Shown: positions 42,116 through 49,515 of the stretch, piece after piece
Layout of the letters: the number at the start of each line of letters is the position of its first letter
Position numbering within the stretch: position 1 is the stretch's first letter
IMG/VR virus record: IMGVR_UViG_3300050821_007428
Span: 1 to 51,270 of that record
Length of the DNA: 51,270 nt
Origin: a virus
Reading direction: 5' to 3' (one strand)
The notes under the pieces: generated by a model
Told to the model about the DNA's origin: nothing
What the model saw: only the letters and a program-made list of their open reading frames with translations
The model's database searches: none
Made by a program: the position numbers and the translations under genes

Positions 42116-42273
42116 TTCGTGAGGACGTTGTAGACGCGGTACTAGATATGGCCACGGTCAAACGGCTGGCCGTGTTCGGACTGGAGATCATAACTCTGAT
42201 CCGATTCTACGGCCCGCAGTTTGGGATGAGCAAACCCGTGCTTATTGCTCGATCACCCTGGAGTATTTTGTGA
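42112..42273 (+). CDS. Small unknown protein, 53 aa
   Basis: ATGA overlap start at 42112 and GTGA overlap at its end. The middle is hydrophobic (VKRLAVFGLEIITLIRFYG). Unknown function. Confidence 0.6.
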   Translation: MIREDVVDAVLDMATVKRLAVFGLEIITLIRFYGPQFGMSKPVLIARSPWSIL

Positions 42274-42554
42274 AGGACATCAACAAAGCGTTTTGTCGAA
42301 TGGTGCTGACGTTGACTATGAAGGACCTGACTGGTCGCGAAGCCGATCATTTCAAAGCAAACGTGGGCGTCGTAGGCATAGGCCGGGGGGATTATTTCGT
42401 TGAGTGGCCGGAGATGGGTGCGGACGGCACTTTCGAGTTTGAGTGTCGAGCCGATAATGTTGAAGATGCCAAAAGCCAAGCCCTCAACAATTGGTTGGAG
42501 TACCACGCGGTAAAAGTCCGAGCTAAGGGGTATCCACCGAGGAAGCCGAAATGA
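42270..42554 (+). CDS. Small unknown protein, 94 aa
   Basis: GTG start. It has an acidic beta domain with GRGDYFVEWPEMGADGTFEF, a helix EDAKSQALNNWLEYH and a basic tail. No family recognised. Confidence 0.65.
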   Translation: MKDINKAFCRMVLTLTMKDLTGREADHFKANVGVVGIGRGDYFVEWPEMGADGTFEFECRADNVEDAKSQALNNWLEYHAVKVRAKGYPPRKPK

Positions 42555-42727
42555 TTAGCGAGCTACCTCCGTCTCGTATTCGTACGAGCCAGGAATACCA
42601 CGATGCGTGCGAGCGATTGGCTAATGCGAGTGTTGCCAAACATCGAGCTGATGCTGAATTCGCTGAAGCTATGCGCGCATTCTCCGCAGCCCAAGGCGCG
42701 GCAAAATCACAGGGAATAATCGTATGA
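42551..42727 (+). CDS. Small helical protein, 58 aa
   Basis: Both ends overlap neighbours as ATGA (42551 and 42724). The product is a single Ala/Glu/Arg-rich helix (HDACERLANASVAKHRADAE). Unknown. Confidence 0.65.
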   Translation: MISELPPSRIRTSQEYHDACERLANASVAKHRADAEFAEAMRAFSAAQGAAKSQGIIV

Positions 42728-43032
42728 ATGTTGTTGTAACGCTGGCATGCGGACACTCTCGAGTCCTAACCGAATCAGTTAACATTGGTACTACGATTTC
42801 ATGTCCCCTTTGCATTTCGAGTCCCGTAGTGGCCATTGACTCGGTCATCGATTCCGAAGGACTCGATCCTTTGTTTGCGGCAGTAATTACTTACGTAGAA
42901 ACGATGTGCGATATAACCGTGGCTCAGGCAACCGGGTTTCATGGGGCCTGGATTATCGAATCACGGCGTCGCGAAGCCCGATCTACTTTCATGAAAGAAG
43001 TGAGTCGACTCACTCAGGATAAAGAGGGATGA
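42724..43032 (+). CDS. Small zinc-binding-like protein, 102 aa
   Basis: TLACGHSRVLTE then SCPLC at residues 8-30 give a C-x-H...CxxC site. The rest is helical, with ARSTFMKEVSRL near the end. Unknown function. Confidence 0.7.
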   Translation: MNVVVTLACGHSRVLTESVNIGTTISCPLCISSPVVAIDSVIDSEGLDPLFAAVITYVETMCDITVAQATGFHGAWIIESRRREARSTFMKEVSRLTQDKEG

Positions 43033-43211
43033 AATCGGGCACACGAGTTGTAGTTACATGGGTTCCTGAACTAGCGAATCGATTAGTGCTCCTCGGAGCA
43101 TTAGGGGTTACGGAATCGGATGTGGATGTCAAGACCGGTTTGATCCAAGTCAGAATAGGGCAGTACCTATTTTGGTGGAATACAAAAGACCTACAGGAGT
43201 TGCCATCATGA
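43029..43211 (+). CDS. Small unknown protein, 60 aa
   Basis: ATGA overlaps on both sides. The sequence is all-beta in appearance: TRVVVTWVPELANRLVLLGA and LIQVRIGQYLFWW. No family recognised. Confidence 0.65.
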   Translation: MKSGTRVVVTWVPELANRLVLLGALGVTESDVDVKTGLIQVRIGQYLFWWNTKDLQELPS

Positions 43212-43735
43212 TCATGTTTCTCAGTTTATCTCTCGCCTTCGTGGGGATATGTGTGTACGCAGCGTATCCTGAGTATGCAAATCCCCGGTTGATCGTAGGA
43301 TTGTTCTTGACGATTATTCTGGCAGTAGCATGTTCGGGGTGCGCCGCACTGCCTATGCCGCTACAGCCGGTCAACGAGCAGTATAACTCCAACATGGCCG
43401 AAGGTGCGTTTCTCGTACTCGAATCGGTAGATACTGCACAGACCATGCATATACGTCAAGGAACGAGCTGTGATCACGAAGCTGATCCGATCGCCGCCTG
43501 GGTATATGGATCTCCTCACCCGAAATCGGGTCGTGTACTACTGACCAACATCGGACTCATGACCGTACATACTATGGTAACTTCATGGTTAGACGATCAA
43601 GTTGCAGCTCATGATACGGCGAACGATTCCAGCGTTGGACCCTGGTATGTCGGACGAATTGTATGGCACGTCGCAAGCTTACTCGGCGCGGGTGCCTCAG
43701 TGATCAACAACAAAGCACGAGGATGCTCACTATGA
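43208..43735 (+). CDS. Membrane lipoprotein-like protein
   Basis: This encodes 175 residues; ATG 43208 is in an ATGA overlap. One hydrophobic helix (2-20) is followed by a second (IVGLFLTIILAVACSGC), where ACSGC is a lipobox. The rest has FLVLESVDTAQTMHIRQ, ADPIAAWVYG and a final IVWHVASLLGAG helix, a pattern I recall from phage membrane proteins of unknown role. It would sit in the inner or outer membrane and could affect superinfection; that is inference. Confidence 0.7.
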   Translation: MIMFLSLSLAFVGICVYAAYPEYANPRLIVGLFLTIILAVACSGCAALPMPLQPVNEQYNSNMAEGAFLVLESVDTAQTMHIRQGTSCDHEADPIAAWVYGSPHPKSGRVLLTNIGLMTVHTMVTSWLDDQVAAHDTANDSSVGPWYVGRIVWHVASLLGAGASVINNKARGCSL

Positions 43736-43914
43736 TTATCGAATACGTGGATTACCAAGGTTTATTGACCAAATATACACGTCTGGATGAGCTTTTCACA
43801 ATCATCCCGCGTATCGGAGAAAGTGTTTGTCTTGAATTCGATTCGAGTCCACGCGAAGTAAAGAACGTCACCCATCACATAGGCGAGAACACAGTTACTG
43901 TTGAGTTAGAATAA
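43732..43914 (+). CDS. Small unknown protein, 60 aa
   Basis: ATG 43732 overlaps the previous stop; GAGGAT is nine bases upstream. The sequence is beta-rich (IGESVCLEFDSSPREVKNVT), reminiscent of small phage SH3-like proteins, but not assignable. Confidence 0.65.
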   Translation: MIIEYVDYQGLLTKYTRLDELFTIIPRIGESVCLEFDSSPREVKNVTHHIGENTVTVELE

Positions 43915-44063
43915 TGGAGGGATACTATTCCCATCGATGCGTAGAATGCACTTTGATGAAGTGCCATGGTCCCAACGAACGATGTAAAAGTTGTTCCTTA
44001 TGCGCTGATCCGGATCGGCATTCATGGGGCTGCCGCTGTAAATTCGATGGAGTCGTACGGTGA
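43914..44063 (+). CDS. Cys-rich mini-protein, 49 aa
   Basis: It begins at TAATG. Eight Cys and several His (CVECTLMKCHG, CKSCSLC, WGCRCK) indicate two bound zinc ions or a disulfide-rich fold. The stop overlaps the next gene's GTG (GTGA). Confidence 0.65.
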   Translation: MEGYYSHRCVECTLMKCHGPNERCKSCSLCADPDRHSWGCRCKFDGVVR

Positions 44064-44449
44064 AACAACCATGGTGTTTAAATCCCGGCTGTTGTGATGG
44101 CACACAAATCATATGTTATATTCCTGACCCTGTTTTACCGGTTTATCAGGCCTTCTTCAATAGATCAGCAAAGTTTGCGGACGTTCAAACTCATCAGGTG
44201 CCTTGTGAGATTTGTTATCCTCAGGCATACCGACTGGCAATACGGAAAATCTATCAGCATGAATCATCCTGTAGGATTCTCAATCCGTGTTATGACCTTC
44301 AATGTCTTTGGTGTCATCCTCCGGGGTCTATACCTCAGTTGATGAATTTTGCCCGATCTACGTTGAGCGATCTCTACGTAGAAAAACGACGAGAATACAC
44401 TGGCCTATACCGATGGCAATCTTTCCCACGAGACCCGAGAACACTATGA
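44060..44449 (+). CDS. Cys-rich protein, 129 aa
   Basis: GTG start. Cysteines occur in clusters (CLNPGCCDGTQIICY, CEICY, CYDLQCLWC), suggesting zinc binding. No family recognised. It ends in an ATGA overlap. Confidence 0.65.
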   Translation: MKQPWCLNPGCCDGTQIICYIPDPVLPVYQAFFNRSAKFADVQTHQVPCEICYPQAYRLAIRKIYQHESSCRILNPCYDLQCLWCHPPGSIPQLMNFARSTLSDLYVEKRREYTGLYRWQSFPRDPRTL

Positions 44450-44691
44450 ATATGGAGCTAAAACGCGCTTATTACACGACCGAGGTTGATCCGCCCCAAC
44501 GTATCTTCCACAACCTGAGAACGATTCCATCGCGGGCTAAAAATCTGTGGTTCCTGTCGGATCTCAGCACCGATACGAAGTTTGTATTCCTGAACGCCGC
44601 AAGAGGGATACGAGTAATTCGTACCGCCGCAGAAGGCTGGACCCGGGAGGACGCGGATACATTTCATCTCTGGCTGATGCGACACGGGTGA
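44446..44691 (+). CDS. Small unknown protein, 81 aa
   Basis: ATGA overlap start. The sequence is alpha/beta, with AKNLWFLSDLSTDTKFVFL and a C-terminal WTREDADTFHLWLMRHG. No family recognised. Confidence 0.65.
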   Translation: MNMELKRAYYTTEVDPPQRIFHNLRTIPSRAKNLWFLSDLSTDTKFVFLNAARGIRVIRTAAEGWTREDADTFHLWLMRHG

Positions 44692-45044
44692 AACGGAACC
44701 AACGACTGCGGAAGATGCTGCTACGTGGATATGAGCCCGCATGGCTCAGAGATCATCCGCGTCGACGGTATATACGGGCTGCGGTCCTTTCTATCCCCGA
44801 TTGGGTTAATTGGACCTTAATTCAGCATATTCATGCTATGAAACGTTTTCTAACGTCTCAGACCGGCGTAGAGCACGTAGTAGACCATGAAATTCCACTC
44901 AACCATACGATGGTCTGTGGACTTACGGTACCTGAGAACCTACGGGTCATCACTCGATCTCAGAACAATGCTAAATCGAACCATTGGAATCCGGATCAGT
45001 TAAAACTAGACTTGGATCACAGACTGGAGTCTGATCATGAGTGA
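44688..45044 (+). CDS. HNH endonuclease-like protein
   Basis: This encodes 118 residues from GTG 44688 (GTGA overlap). EHVVDHEIPLNHTMVCGLTV then PENLRVITRSQNNAKSNHW is the HNH pattern: H in VDHEIPL, central N, and terminal N/H. The basic N-terminus (RGYEPAWLRDHPRRRYIR) could contact DNA. It may nick DNA for packaging or act as a free-standing homing-type nuclease. Confidence 0.8.
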   Translation: MKRNQRLRKMLLRGYEPAWLRDHPRRRYIRAAVLSIPDWVNWTLIQHIHAMKRFLTSQTGVEHVVDHEIPLNHTMVCGLTVPENLRVITRSQNNAKSNHWNPDQLKLDLDHRLESDHE

Positions 45045-45225
45045 TGATGCGCCCATGGAAACGCAAGCACAGTTCATCGAGCGCCGTCGCACTGCACGCA
45101 CGGCTGGTACTCTCGGACTAGATAATGATCCGCTGGTAGTACAGGTACGTCGTCAGTGGCAAGATGCCCAGGAAGTCATGCAGCGGATGCGTGAATACCG
45201 GTTGGCAACTGAGTCTCGTAAATAA
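45037..45225 (+). CDS. Small helical protein, 62 aa
   Basis: ATG 45037 overlaps the nuclease end by eight bases. It is helical and charged (ERRRTARTAGTLG, AQEVMQRMREYRLATE). Unknown function. Confidence 0.65.
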   Translation: MSDDAPMETQAQFIERRRTARTAGTLGLDNDPLVVQVRRQWQDAQEVMQRMREYRLATESRK

Positions 45226-45284
45226 CTCGAGGACCATATAGCCTAAGTCTGAAAGTACCCGTCGAGACTCAGTTCTTATTTTTT
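45207..45284 (+). terminator. Candidate terminator or attenuator between small genes
   Basis: AACTGAGTCTCG (45207-45218) and CGAGACTCAGTT (45263-45274) are a perfect 12-bp inverted repeat, with a 44-base loop and CTTATTTTTT immediately after. The arm spans the end of the preceding gene. Confidence 0.5.
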
Positions 45285-45300
45285 AACTCAGGAGTAAATT

Positions 45301-45645
45301 ATGTTCAATGACGTGTGGGGTCGAGTTAGAAGCGCTGCTCTTATGACGTTTGCACGAGCGCAAGAGATATTACCGTCCAAAAGGGTGGTCTCTCCTTCGA
45401 ACCCTCCTCGGACGTACGATCCTACGGGGCGTACGAGACGTGTTATACGCAATGTATCGCACAAGTGCCGTACCAGTACGTACTTCGAGAATCGTACTCA
45501 GATTCAGGAGATGGCACGTCGACGTAGGCAGATAGAACGAGGTCAGCTCACTGCTTCAAATGGCCTTGTAACTCCAGGCTTGTACGTCGTTTCTCCTCAA
45601 TGGGAACATTCGCATCAGTTCAGCGTGAGATCGAATCACCGTTGA
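45301..45645 (+). CDS. Small basic protein, 114 aa
   Basis: AGGAG seven bases before the ATG. It is very Arg/Thr/Ser-rich (RTRRVIRNVSHKCRTSTY, ARRRRQIERGQ). A nucleic-acid-binding role is possible; no family recognised. Confidence 0.65.
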   Translation: MFNDVWGRVRSAALMTFARAQEILPSKRVVSPSNPPRTYDPTGRTRRVIRNVSHKCRTSTYFENRTQIQEMARRRRQIERGQLTASNGLVTPGLYVVSPQWEHSHQFSVRSNHR

Positions 45646-45658
45646 CGGAAACGTCAAC
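45641..45658 (+). promoter_or_regulatory. Operator-type dyad (site F)
   Basis: GTTGACG-GAAA-CGTCAAC is perfect over 7 bp with the same four-base centre as the promoter dyads. No well-spaced -10 follows, so it may be an operator alone or an RNA tetraloop hairpin. Confidence 0.5.
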
Positions 45659-45661
45659 TAT

Positions 45662-45925
45662 ATGAAAAGTGCGGCTTTCGTCGCGGTTCTCGTGGTAGTG
45701 TTCGCCTGCTGGGTCGGCCGGGGTCTCAAATCCCTGAGTACGGCCGACTCAGTTCGACATCTTACTAAGAGGACTCACGATGACCAACGTTACTGGTACC
45801 GTTACTTTTACACTGCCCGCTCCGATCCCCGGGCCAGCCGGCCCAACCGGTCCTACTGGGGCTGTCGGTCCCGTAGGACCTCCTGGGCCAGCTGGCCCCC
45901 CAGGCGCCGCTACCGCCCCCATTGA
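45662..45925 (+). CDS. Doubtful short membrane peptide
   Basis: The first 25 residues (MKSAAFVAVLVVVFACWVG) look like a signal or membrane segment. The second half overlaps the collagen-like gene in another frame and looks like its shadow. No ribosome-binding site. Low confidence. Confidence 0.25.
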   Translation: MKSAAFVAVLVVVFACWVGRGLKSLSTADSVRHLTKRTHDDQRYWYRYFYTARSDPRASRPNRSYWGCRSRRTSWASWPPRRRYRPH

Positions 45926-46469
45926 CCTCAATGCCCTCGCTCAACAAGTTGCTGCGATCCTAGCGACACCTCCGGTTACTCCACCTCCTGCTACCGGTAG
46001 GATGTGGCTATATCACGACGGCGTATTCAGCGGTGCAGGCGATTACTCCTACGGTTCAGGTTCGATCAAATACGGCGTTCCTGATCCGGCCGACGCCAGT
46101 GTACTTACGGTCGAAGTCCTCGGAGATGAGGGCTGGCAGCCTCGTATGCCTGGAGATGATTTCAACTCAACCGGTTTTACCATTCTCACGGTCAAGATCA
46201 AGCCCACTGAACCCGGGTCGACGTGGACGGCAGGAGTCGAAGGCATCGGCGATACCAACATCCCGAATCCGTCGAACGGGCCGGTCAATATCATGCAGTT
46301 CGGTCCGAATCCGGCAATTGTCGGCCAGTGGAATGAATACAACATTCCTCTCACAGCGCTGGGTCTCGTAAACGGAATCCACTGCTACAAAGCCGCGTTC
46401 CAGAATCAGTCCGCCGCCAATCCGGCAACTGATGTTGTGTACTTCAATGACGTAGGCTTCGTTCCGTAA
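45780..46469 (+). CDS. Collagen-like surface protein with C-terminal beta domain
   Basis: This encodes 229 residues. Residues 16-43 are Gly-x-y collagen repeats (GPAGPTGPTGAVGPVGPPG). A helix DLNALAQQVAAILA and a Pro linker follow. The C-terminal 150 residues (GRMWLYHDGVFSGAG, GEGW-like DEGWQPRMPG, WNEYNIPLTALG, VVYFNDVGFVP) read like a carbohydrate-binding jelly roll. The gene lies in an early-type block, far from the fibres, after a dyad CTGAGT/ACTCAG near 45734. AGAGG precedes the ATG. Confidence 0.7.
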   Translation: MTNVTGTVTFTLPAPIPGPAGPTGPTGAVGPVGPPGPAGPPGAATAPIDLNALAQQVAAILATPPVTPPPATGRMWLYHDGVFSGAGDYSYGSGSIKYGVPDPADASVLTVEVLGDEGWQPRMPGDDFNSTGFTILTVKIKPTEPGSTWTAGVEGIGDTNIPNPSNGPVNIMQFGPNPAIVGQWNEYNIPLTALGLVNGIHCYKAAFQNQSAANPATDVVYFNDVGFVP

Positions 46470-46481
46470 CAGATATAGGGG

Positions 46482-46500
46482 GGCCATGGATGGCCTTTCT
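46482..46500 (+). terminator. Rho-independent terminator candidate
   Basis: GGCCA-TGGA-TGGCC followed by TTTCT, just after the collagen-like gene. The stem is short (5 bp) but preceded by a G-run. Confidence 0.5.
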
Positions 46501-46545
46501 GTGTTAAATTGACATGGCTCATATATACATACAGGAGTTGTGTCA

Positions 46546-46698
46546 ATGAAAATCGCTATTATCGCTCTATTGTTGACGGTCTCAGGAGCAGCAACCGCTC
46601 AAATTGATTGCGGTGGTTGTGGGGGAATCCCGCCTAAGGTGACCCATCCATTGCCGGCGCCTGCTCCCGTCGCCAAGCCTCATATTCAACGCTTCTGA
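46546..46698 (+). CDS. Secreted peptide, 50 aa
   Basis: ATG 46546 has AGGAG nine bases upstream. MKIAIIALLLTVSGAATA is a clear signal peptide with an ATA-Q cleavage site, followed by QIDCGGCGG and a Pro-rich tail. TTGACA occurs at 46510-46515, but no well-spaced -10 is evident. It ends the plus block and overlaps the primase end by 13 bases. Confidence 0.65.
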   Translation: MKIAIIALLLTVSGAATAQIDCGGCGGIPPKVTHPLPAPAPVAKPHIQRF

Positions 46699-49136
46699 CC
46701 TTCGAGGTAACCGTCTCGCACCTGTTGCCCCGTGAGGTGCGAGACGGCCCATGCATGACCTCGTGAGATGTAGATCCTAGGGAACGATCCATCGGGCATC
46801 GCAACGGTAGAAACTCCATCTACCAAACTCGGATGTGGCTCATATCCGAGACTCAATACTAACGCTCGGCGCGCATTCCGTGGGATTGCCCGATCTTTCC
46901 CGCATCGGATCAAGAGCATGTCGACAGCGGCCGAAGAGATCCAACCGCTACGAAATCCATCCATACCTTGTTTGACCGCTTCGAGGATTTCCTGCTCTGC
47001 ACTTCCCAGACTGGCAGTTGCAGCAAGCTCTGTGGAGGTGGTCACCGGAGCTTCGATACATTCGGTCGCAGGATTCAGTTCATCGGGTATGGCGAAAGTC
47101 ATCAGATAGTCGTAGACAATGGCGTAACCATCTGCAGCAAGCCATTTATGTAACGCTATAAAATACGGTTTTGTCAATCCATCCCGGGCTTTATCCGCTT
47201 TCGTTTGTTGGGCACAAAATAGCGGAGCATATCGACGTTCATCGAGATCTATTCGGACTCCGTTCTGATGATTCGAAAACAACAACATGTTGAAACAGAT
47301 TTCCTTCATGATCTTTTCCGCATGCATTGGACGGACTTCAATACGCATGGCGGTTATCAACAATTTCAAAACTTCCTGTAGCTCTCGTACGTCATCACTG
47401 TACATTTCATCTACTATAACCAACAGTTTGTCCACGAATACCGAGTTGAATTTCTCTCCTATCTGATCTGCCTTCGCCCAATGTGTGTATCGCAGACTCA
47501 TGCAGTATTCTAACACCTGACCTATGGTTGTTTTGCCATTCCCTTTAGTACCTTGAACGAATGGAGCCCATTTGAATTTAACTCCGAGGTTTTGACAGCA
47601 CGCAGCCATGTAGGAGATGAGAATTTCCGAATCTCGTCCATTGGGTAGCATCCGCCGAACAAGGTCGAGAAAAGGTGCAGGGTCTCCACTGATGCGACGG
47701 ACATTAGCCGGTCTATAACAGTTGATTTCTCGTCTACCTTCACGGACACGGATGATTCCTAAGGGTTCAGTGGGTTTAAAACATTGAGTTTCAGCTCGGG
47801 GGAATCGATAGATCTCAGATAGTACGTAGGCATCCCACGCGGATTTAGTCGGTTTCTGTCCATCAGCGGTCATGGCATACAGTGGACCACCATACATCGC
47901 ATCAAAACGATCCTTTGTTATCCTCGAACCTTCGGGAAGTTGGATCGAATGAATATCTTCTACGTAGCACATGCCCACAAACATCTGTTTGAGCATGTGG
48001 ATGTGGACATACTCACCAACGGGGGGTAACTCGCCGGGTTTTAATTCTTGCCCGAGATTGATCGCTGGCGTAGCGGGTTGAATAATTGACGGCGAGGGAG
48101 GAACGGTTCCTGAGTAGCCGGGGGTAACACCCGACGTTGTGCCTTGCGGCTGGCCCTCGTTGTCAGGAACCGTTTGGACCGGTTCACGCTCAGCATACCA
48201 TTCCCGCTGTGTACGGCATGCCTCGAGAATCGTGGGTTTGAGATATCCCTCGAGTCGGTCCCATTTGGGCCGTACGAGGGCAGACTGCTGCATCAGCCCT
48301 AGCATACGTTCGCAATTATTACCAGTCCAAAATGCAAGGTGATTAGCTAAGGCCTGATCAGCGGCGGACCGATCATATGCATCTCCCCGTTCCGAGGGAA
48401 AAGCCTTGCCGAGAACGTCGTCTCGAGCTTCCCATAGGTCGCCAAAAGCCGCGCCGCCTCCAAAGATGGCTCGTATACCCTGAGATCGGATTGCCCGGCT
48501 AATGAGCTGTGCATCATCCGCAGGGCCATTCCAGGCATCGACCGGGTTGGAGGTCCATTCGACCCCATGCTCAGGTTCGGGGGTCTCAGGGAAATACTCG
48601 GCTAGGAATCGGTGTAGCGCCTGGGTATGATCCGCTAGGATCGATCCTGAGGCTTCCTGGCCGGTCAATCCGATGAATCGAGCGCGTGAGTATCCTTGCA
48701 TCCGATAGAGCCGATTGTCGACTCCGTGGGCAGGGAGGGGACCGGTATAGCTCATCAGCACATGTCGACCGGTACCGCTGACTGAAGTCTCTAATGCTGC
48801 GCCGGGAAATCGATTGCAGAATGCTGAGACATGAGGGAACCAGCCGCCGTTGGTGTCGCGGCAGTGATCGAGATCGAGAACGAAAATTCCACAATTATCG
48901 TAGAGGGCAAGTCCGACACCATAGCTGGGAATAGCCCGATTTACATTCCACGTTTCCGCCCACATGAGCGCCTCGAATGGCAGCATCCAGTGAGTAGAGT
49001 CATGAGCTGATATATTTTTCCCGGTATAGGGATCTACGGGTATCTTGTCGAGTCGTCCGTCTTGTCGTCGTACCGTATGATACAGGAGAAATTGCCGGCG
49101 ATTCGACATCGCGGCAAGAATTGCCGTATTCTTCAT
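46686..49136 (-). CDS. Primase-helicase (PrimPol-like N-terminus with DUF5906-type helicase)
   Basis: This encodes 816 residues. The N-terminal primase part has GIFVLDLDHC (83-92, acidic catalytic pair) and SGTGRHVL (120-127), as in archaeo-eukaryotic-type primases of phages such as NrS-1. A linker (about 320-375) follows. The helicase shows Walker A GTKGNGKTT (529-537), Walker B LLVIVDE (571-577) and LLFSNHQNG as sensor. It should prime and unwind at the replication fork with the family A polymerase. ATG 49136 lacks a clear ribosome-binding site; ATG 49109 is an alternative. Confidence 0.9.
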   Translation of the reverse strand: MKNTAILAAMSNRRQFLLYHTVRRQDGRLDKIPVDPYTGKNISAHDSTHWMLPFEALMWAETWNVNRAIPSYGVGLALYDNCGIFVLDLDHCRDTNGGWFPHVSAFCNRFPGAALETSVSGTGRHVLMSYTGPLPAHGVDNRLYRMQGYSRARFIGLTGQEASGSILADHTQALHRFLAEYFPETPEPEHGVEWTSNPVDAWNGPADDAQLISRAIRSQGIRAIFGGGAAFGDLWEARDDVLGKAFPSERGDAYDRSAADQALANHLAFWTGNNCERMLGLMQQSALVRPKWDRLEGYLKPTILEACRTQREWYAEREPVQTVPDNEGQPQGTTSGVTPGYSGTVPPSPSIIQPATPAINLGQELKPGELPPVGEYVHIHMLKQMFVGMCYVEDIHSIQLPEGSRITKDRFDAMYGGPLYAMTADGQKPTKSAWDAYVLSEIYRFPRAETQCFKPTEPLGIIRVREGRREINCYRPANVRRISGDPAPFLDLVRRMLPNGRDSEILISYMAACCQNLGVKFKWAPFVQGTKGNGKTTIGQVLEYCMSLRYTHWAKADQIGEKFNSVFVDKLLVIVDEMYSDDVRELQEVLKLLITAMRIEVRPMHAEKIMKEICFNMLLFSNHQNGVRIDLDERRYAPLFCAQQTKADKARDGLTKPYFIALHKWLAADGYAIVYDYLMTFAIPDELNPATECIEAPVTTSTELAATASLGSAEQEILEAVKQGMDGFRSGWISSAAVDMLLIRCGKDRAIPRNARRALVLSLGYEPHPSLVDGVSTVAMPDGSFPRIYISRGHAWAVSHLTGQQVRDGYLEGQKR

Positions 49137-49155
49137 TTCGTTGCGTGCGGTACTT

Positions 49156-49187
49156 GGCCGGGTGGGTAGTGACCTCCGGCCCTTTTT
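49156..49187 (+). terminator. Plus-strand terminator-like hairpin
   Basis: GGCCGG (49156-49161) and CCGGCC (49176-49181) followed by CTTTTT. It faces opposite to the local genes, so it could stop antisense or run-around transcription from the right block. On the minus strand it would be a hairpin between the TetR-like and primase genes. Confidence 0.45.
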
Positions 49188-49476
49188 AACGGCCTAGAAT
49201 ATGATTCGATATGCGCATTGTCAGCGCAGGGGTCATCCTCCGCAACAGATGTGGATTACGTTCAGCCCAGGCGCGTACGAGTATGTCCATGACGTCGTTT
49301 TCAATTGCATATCGCATCACGGCGCTGCGCAGACCTTCCATGCTCTGAAAATGAAAATTGATCGTCCCACAACCACATGGGACTCGAGTGGACACACTCT
49401 CTCGTGTCAAGTTGGTCAGTCCCTTTCGCTGGGCGAGCCAAACAGCGGAATGAAGAATATTCAGTTTTAGAGTCAT
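49186..49476 (-). CDS. TetR-like small DNA-binding regulator
   Basis: This encodes 96 residues. LAQRKGLTNLTRESVSTRV and GTINFHFQSMEGLRSAVM match the TetR helix-turn-helix (about 18-55), including the F-x-S-M-E-x-L segment after the recognition helix. The protein is much shorter than classical TetR (about 200), with no full ligand domain. A member of the dispersed operator family lies right upstream (49486-49515), so it may repress itself and the other dyad promoters. AAGGTG eight bases before the ATG is the ribosome-binding site on read-through transcripts. Confidence 0.75.
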   Translation of the reverse strand: MTLKLNILHSAVWLAQRKGLTNLTRESVSTRVPCGCGTINFHFQSMEGLRSAVMRYAIENDVMDILVRAWAERNPHLLRRMTPALTMRISNHILGR

Positions 49477-49485
49477 GGGATTGTC

Positions 49486-49515
49486 ACCTTATCGGGAATC
49501 TGACTGAGACGTCAA
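49486..49515 (-). promoter_or_regulatory. Promoter/operator (site G) of the TetR-like gene
   Basis: On the minus strand TTGACG (49515-49510), 18 bases, TAAGGT (49491-49486). TTGACG-TCTC-AGTCAG is the dyad, very like site E. It lies in the end of the nuclease gene. Nine bases separate the -10 from the ATG, so an mRNA from it would be almost leaderless. Confidence 0.55.

Noticed and set aside
45662-45925. Full 87-aa product as a firm gene
   Set aside because: The second half is the shadow of the collagen repeats in another frame; kept only as a low-confidence entry.
46510-46530. TTGACA with TATATA as a promoter for the secreted peptide
   Set aside because: The spacing between them is far too short for sigma70; no alternative pair is convincing.
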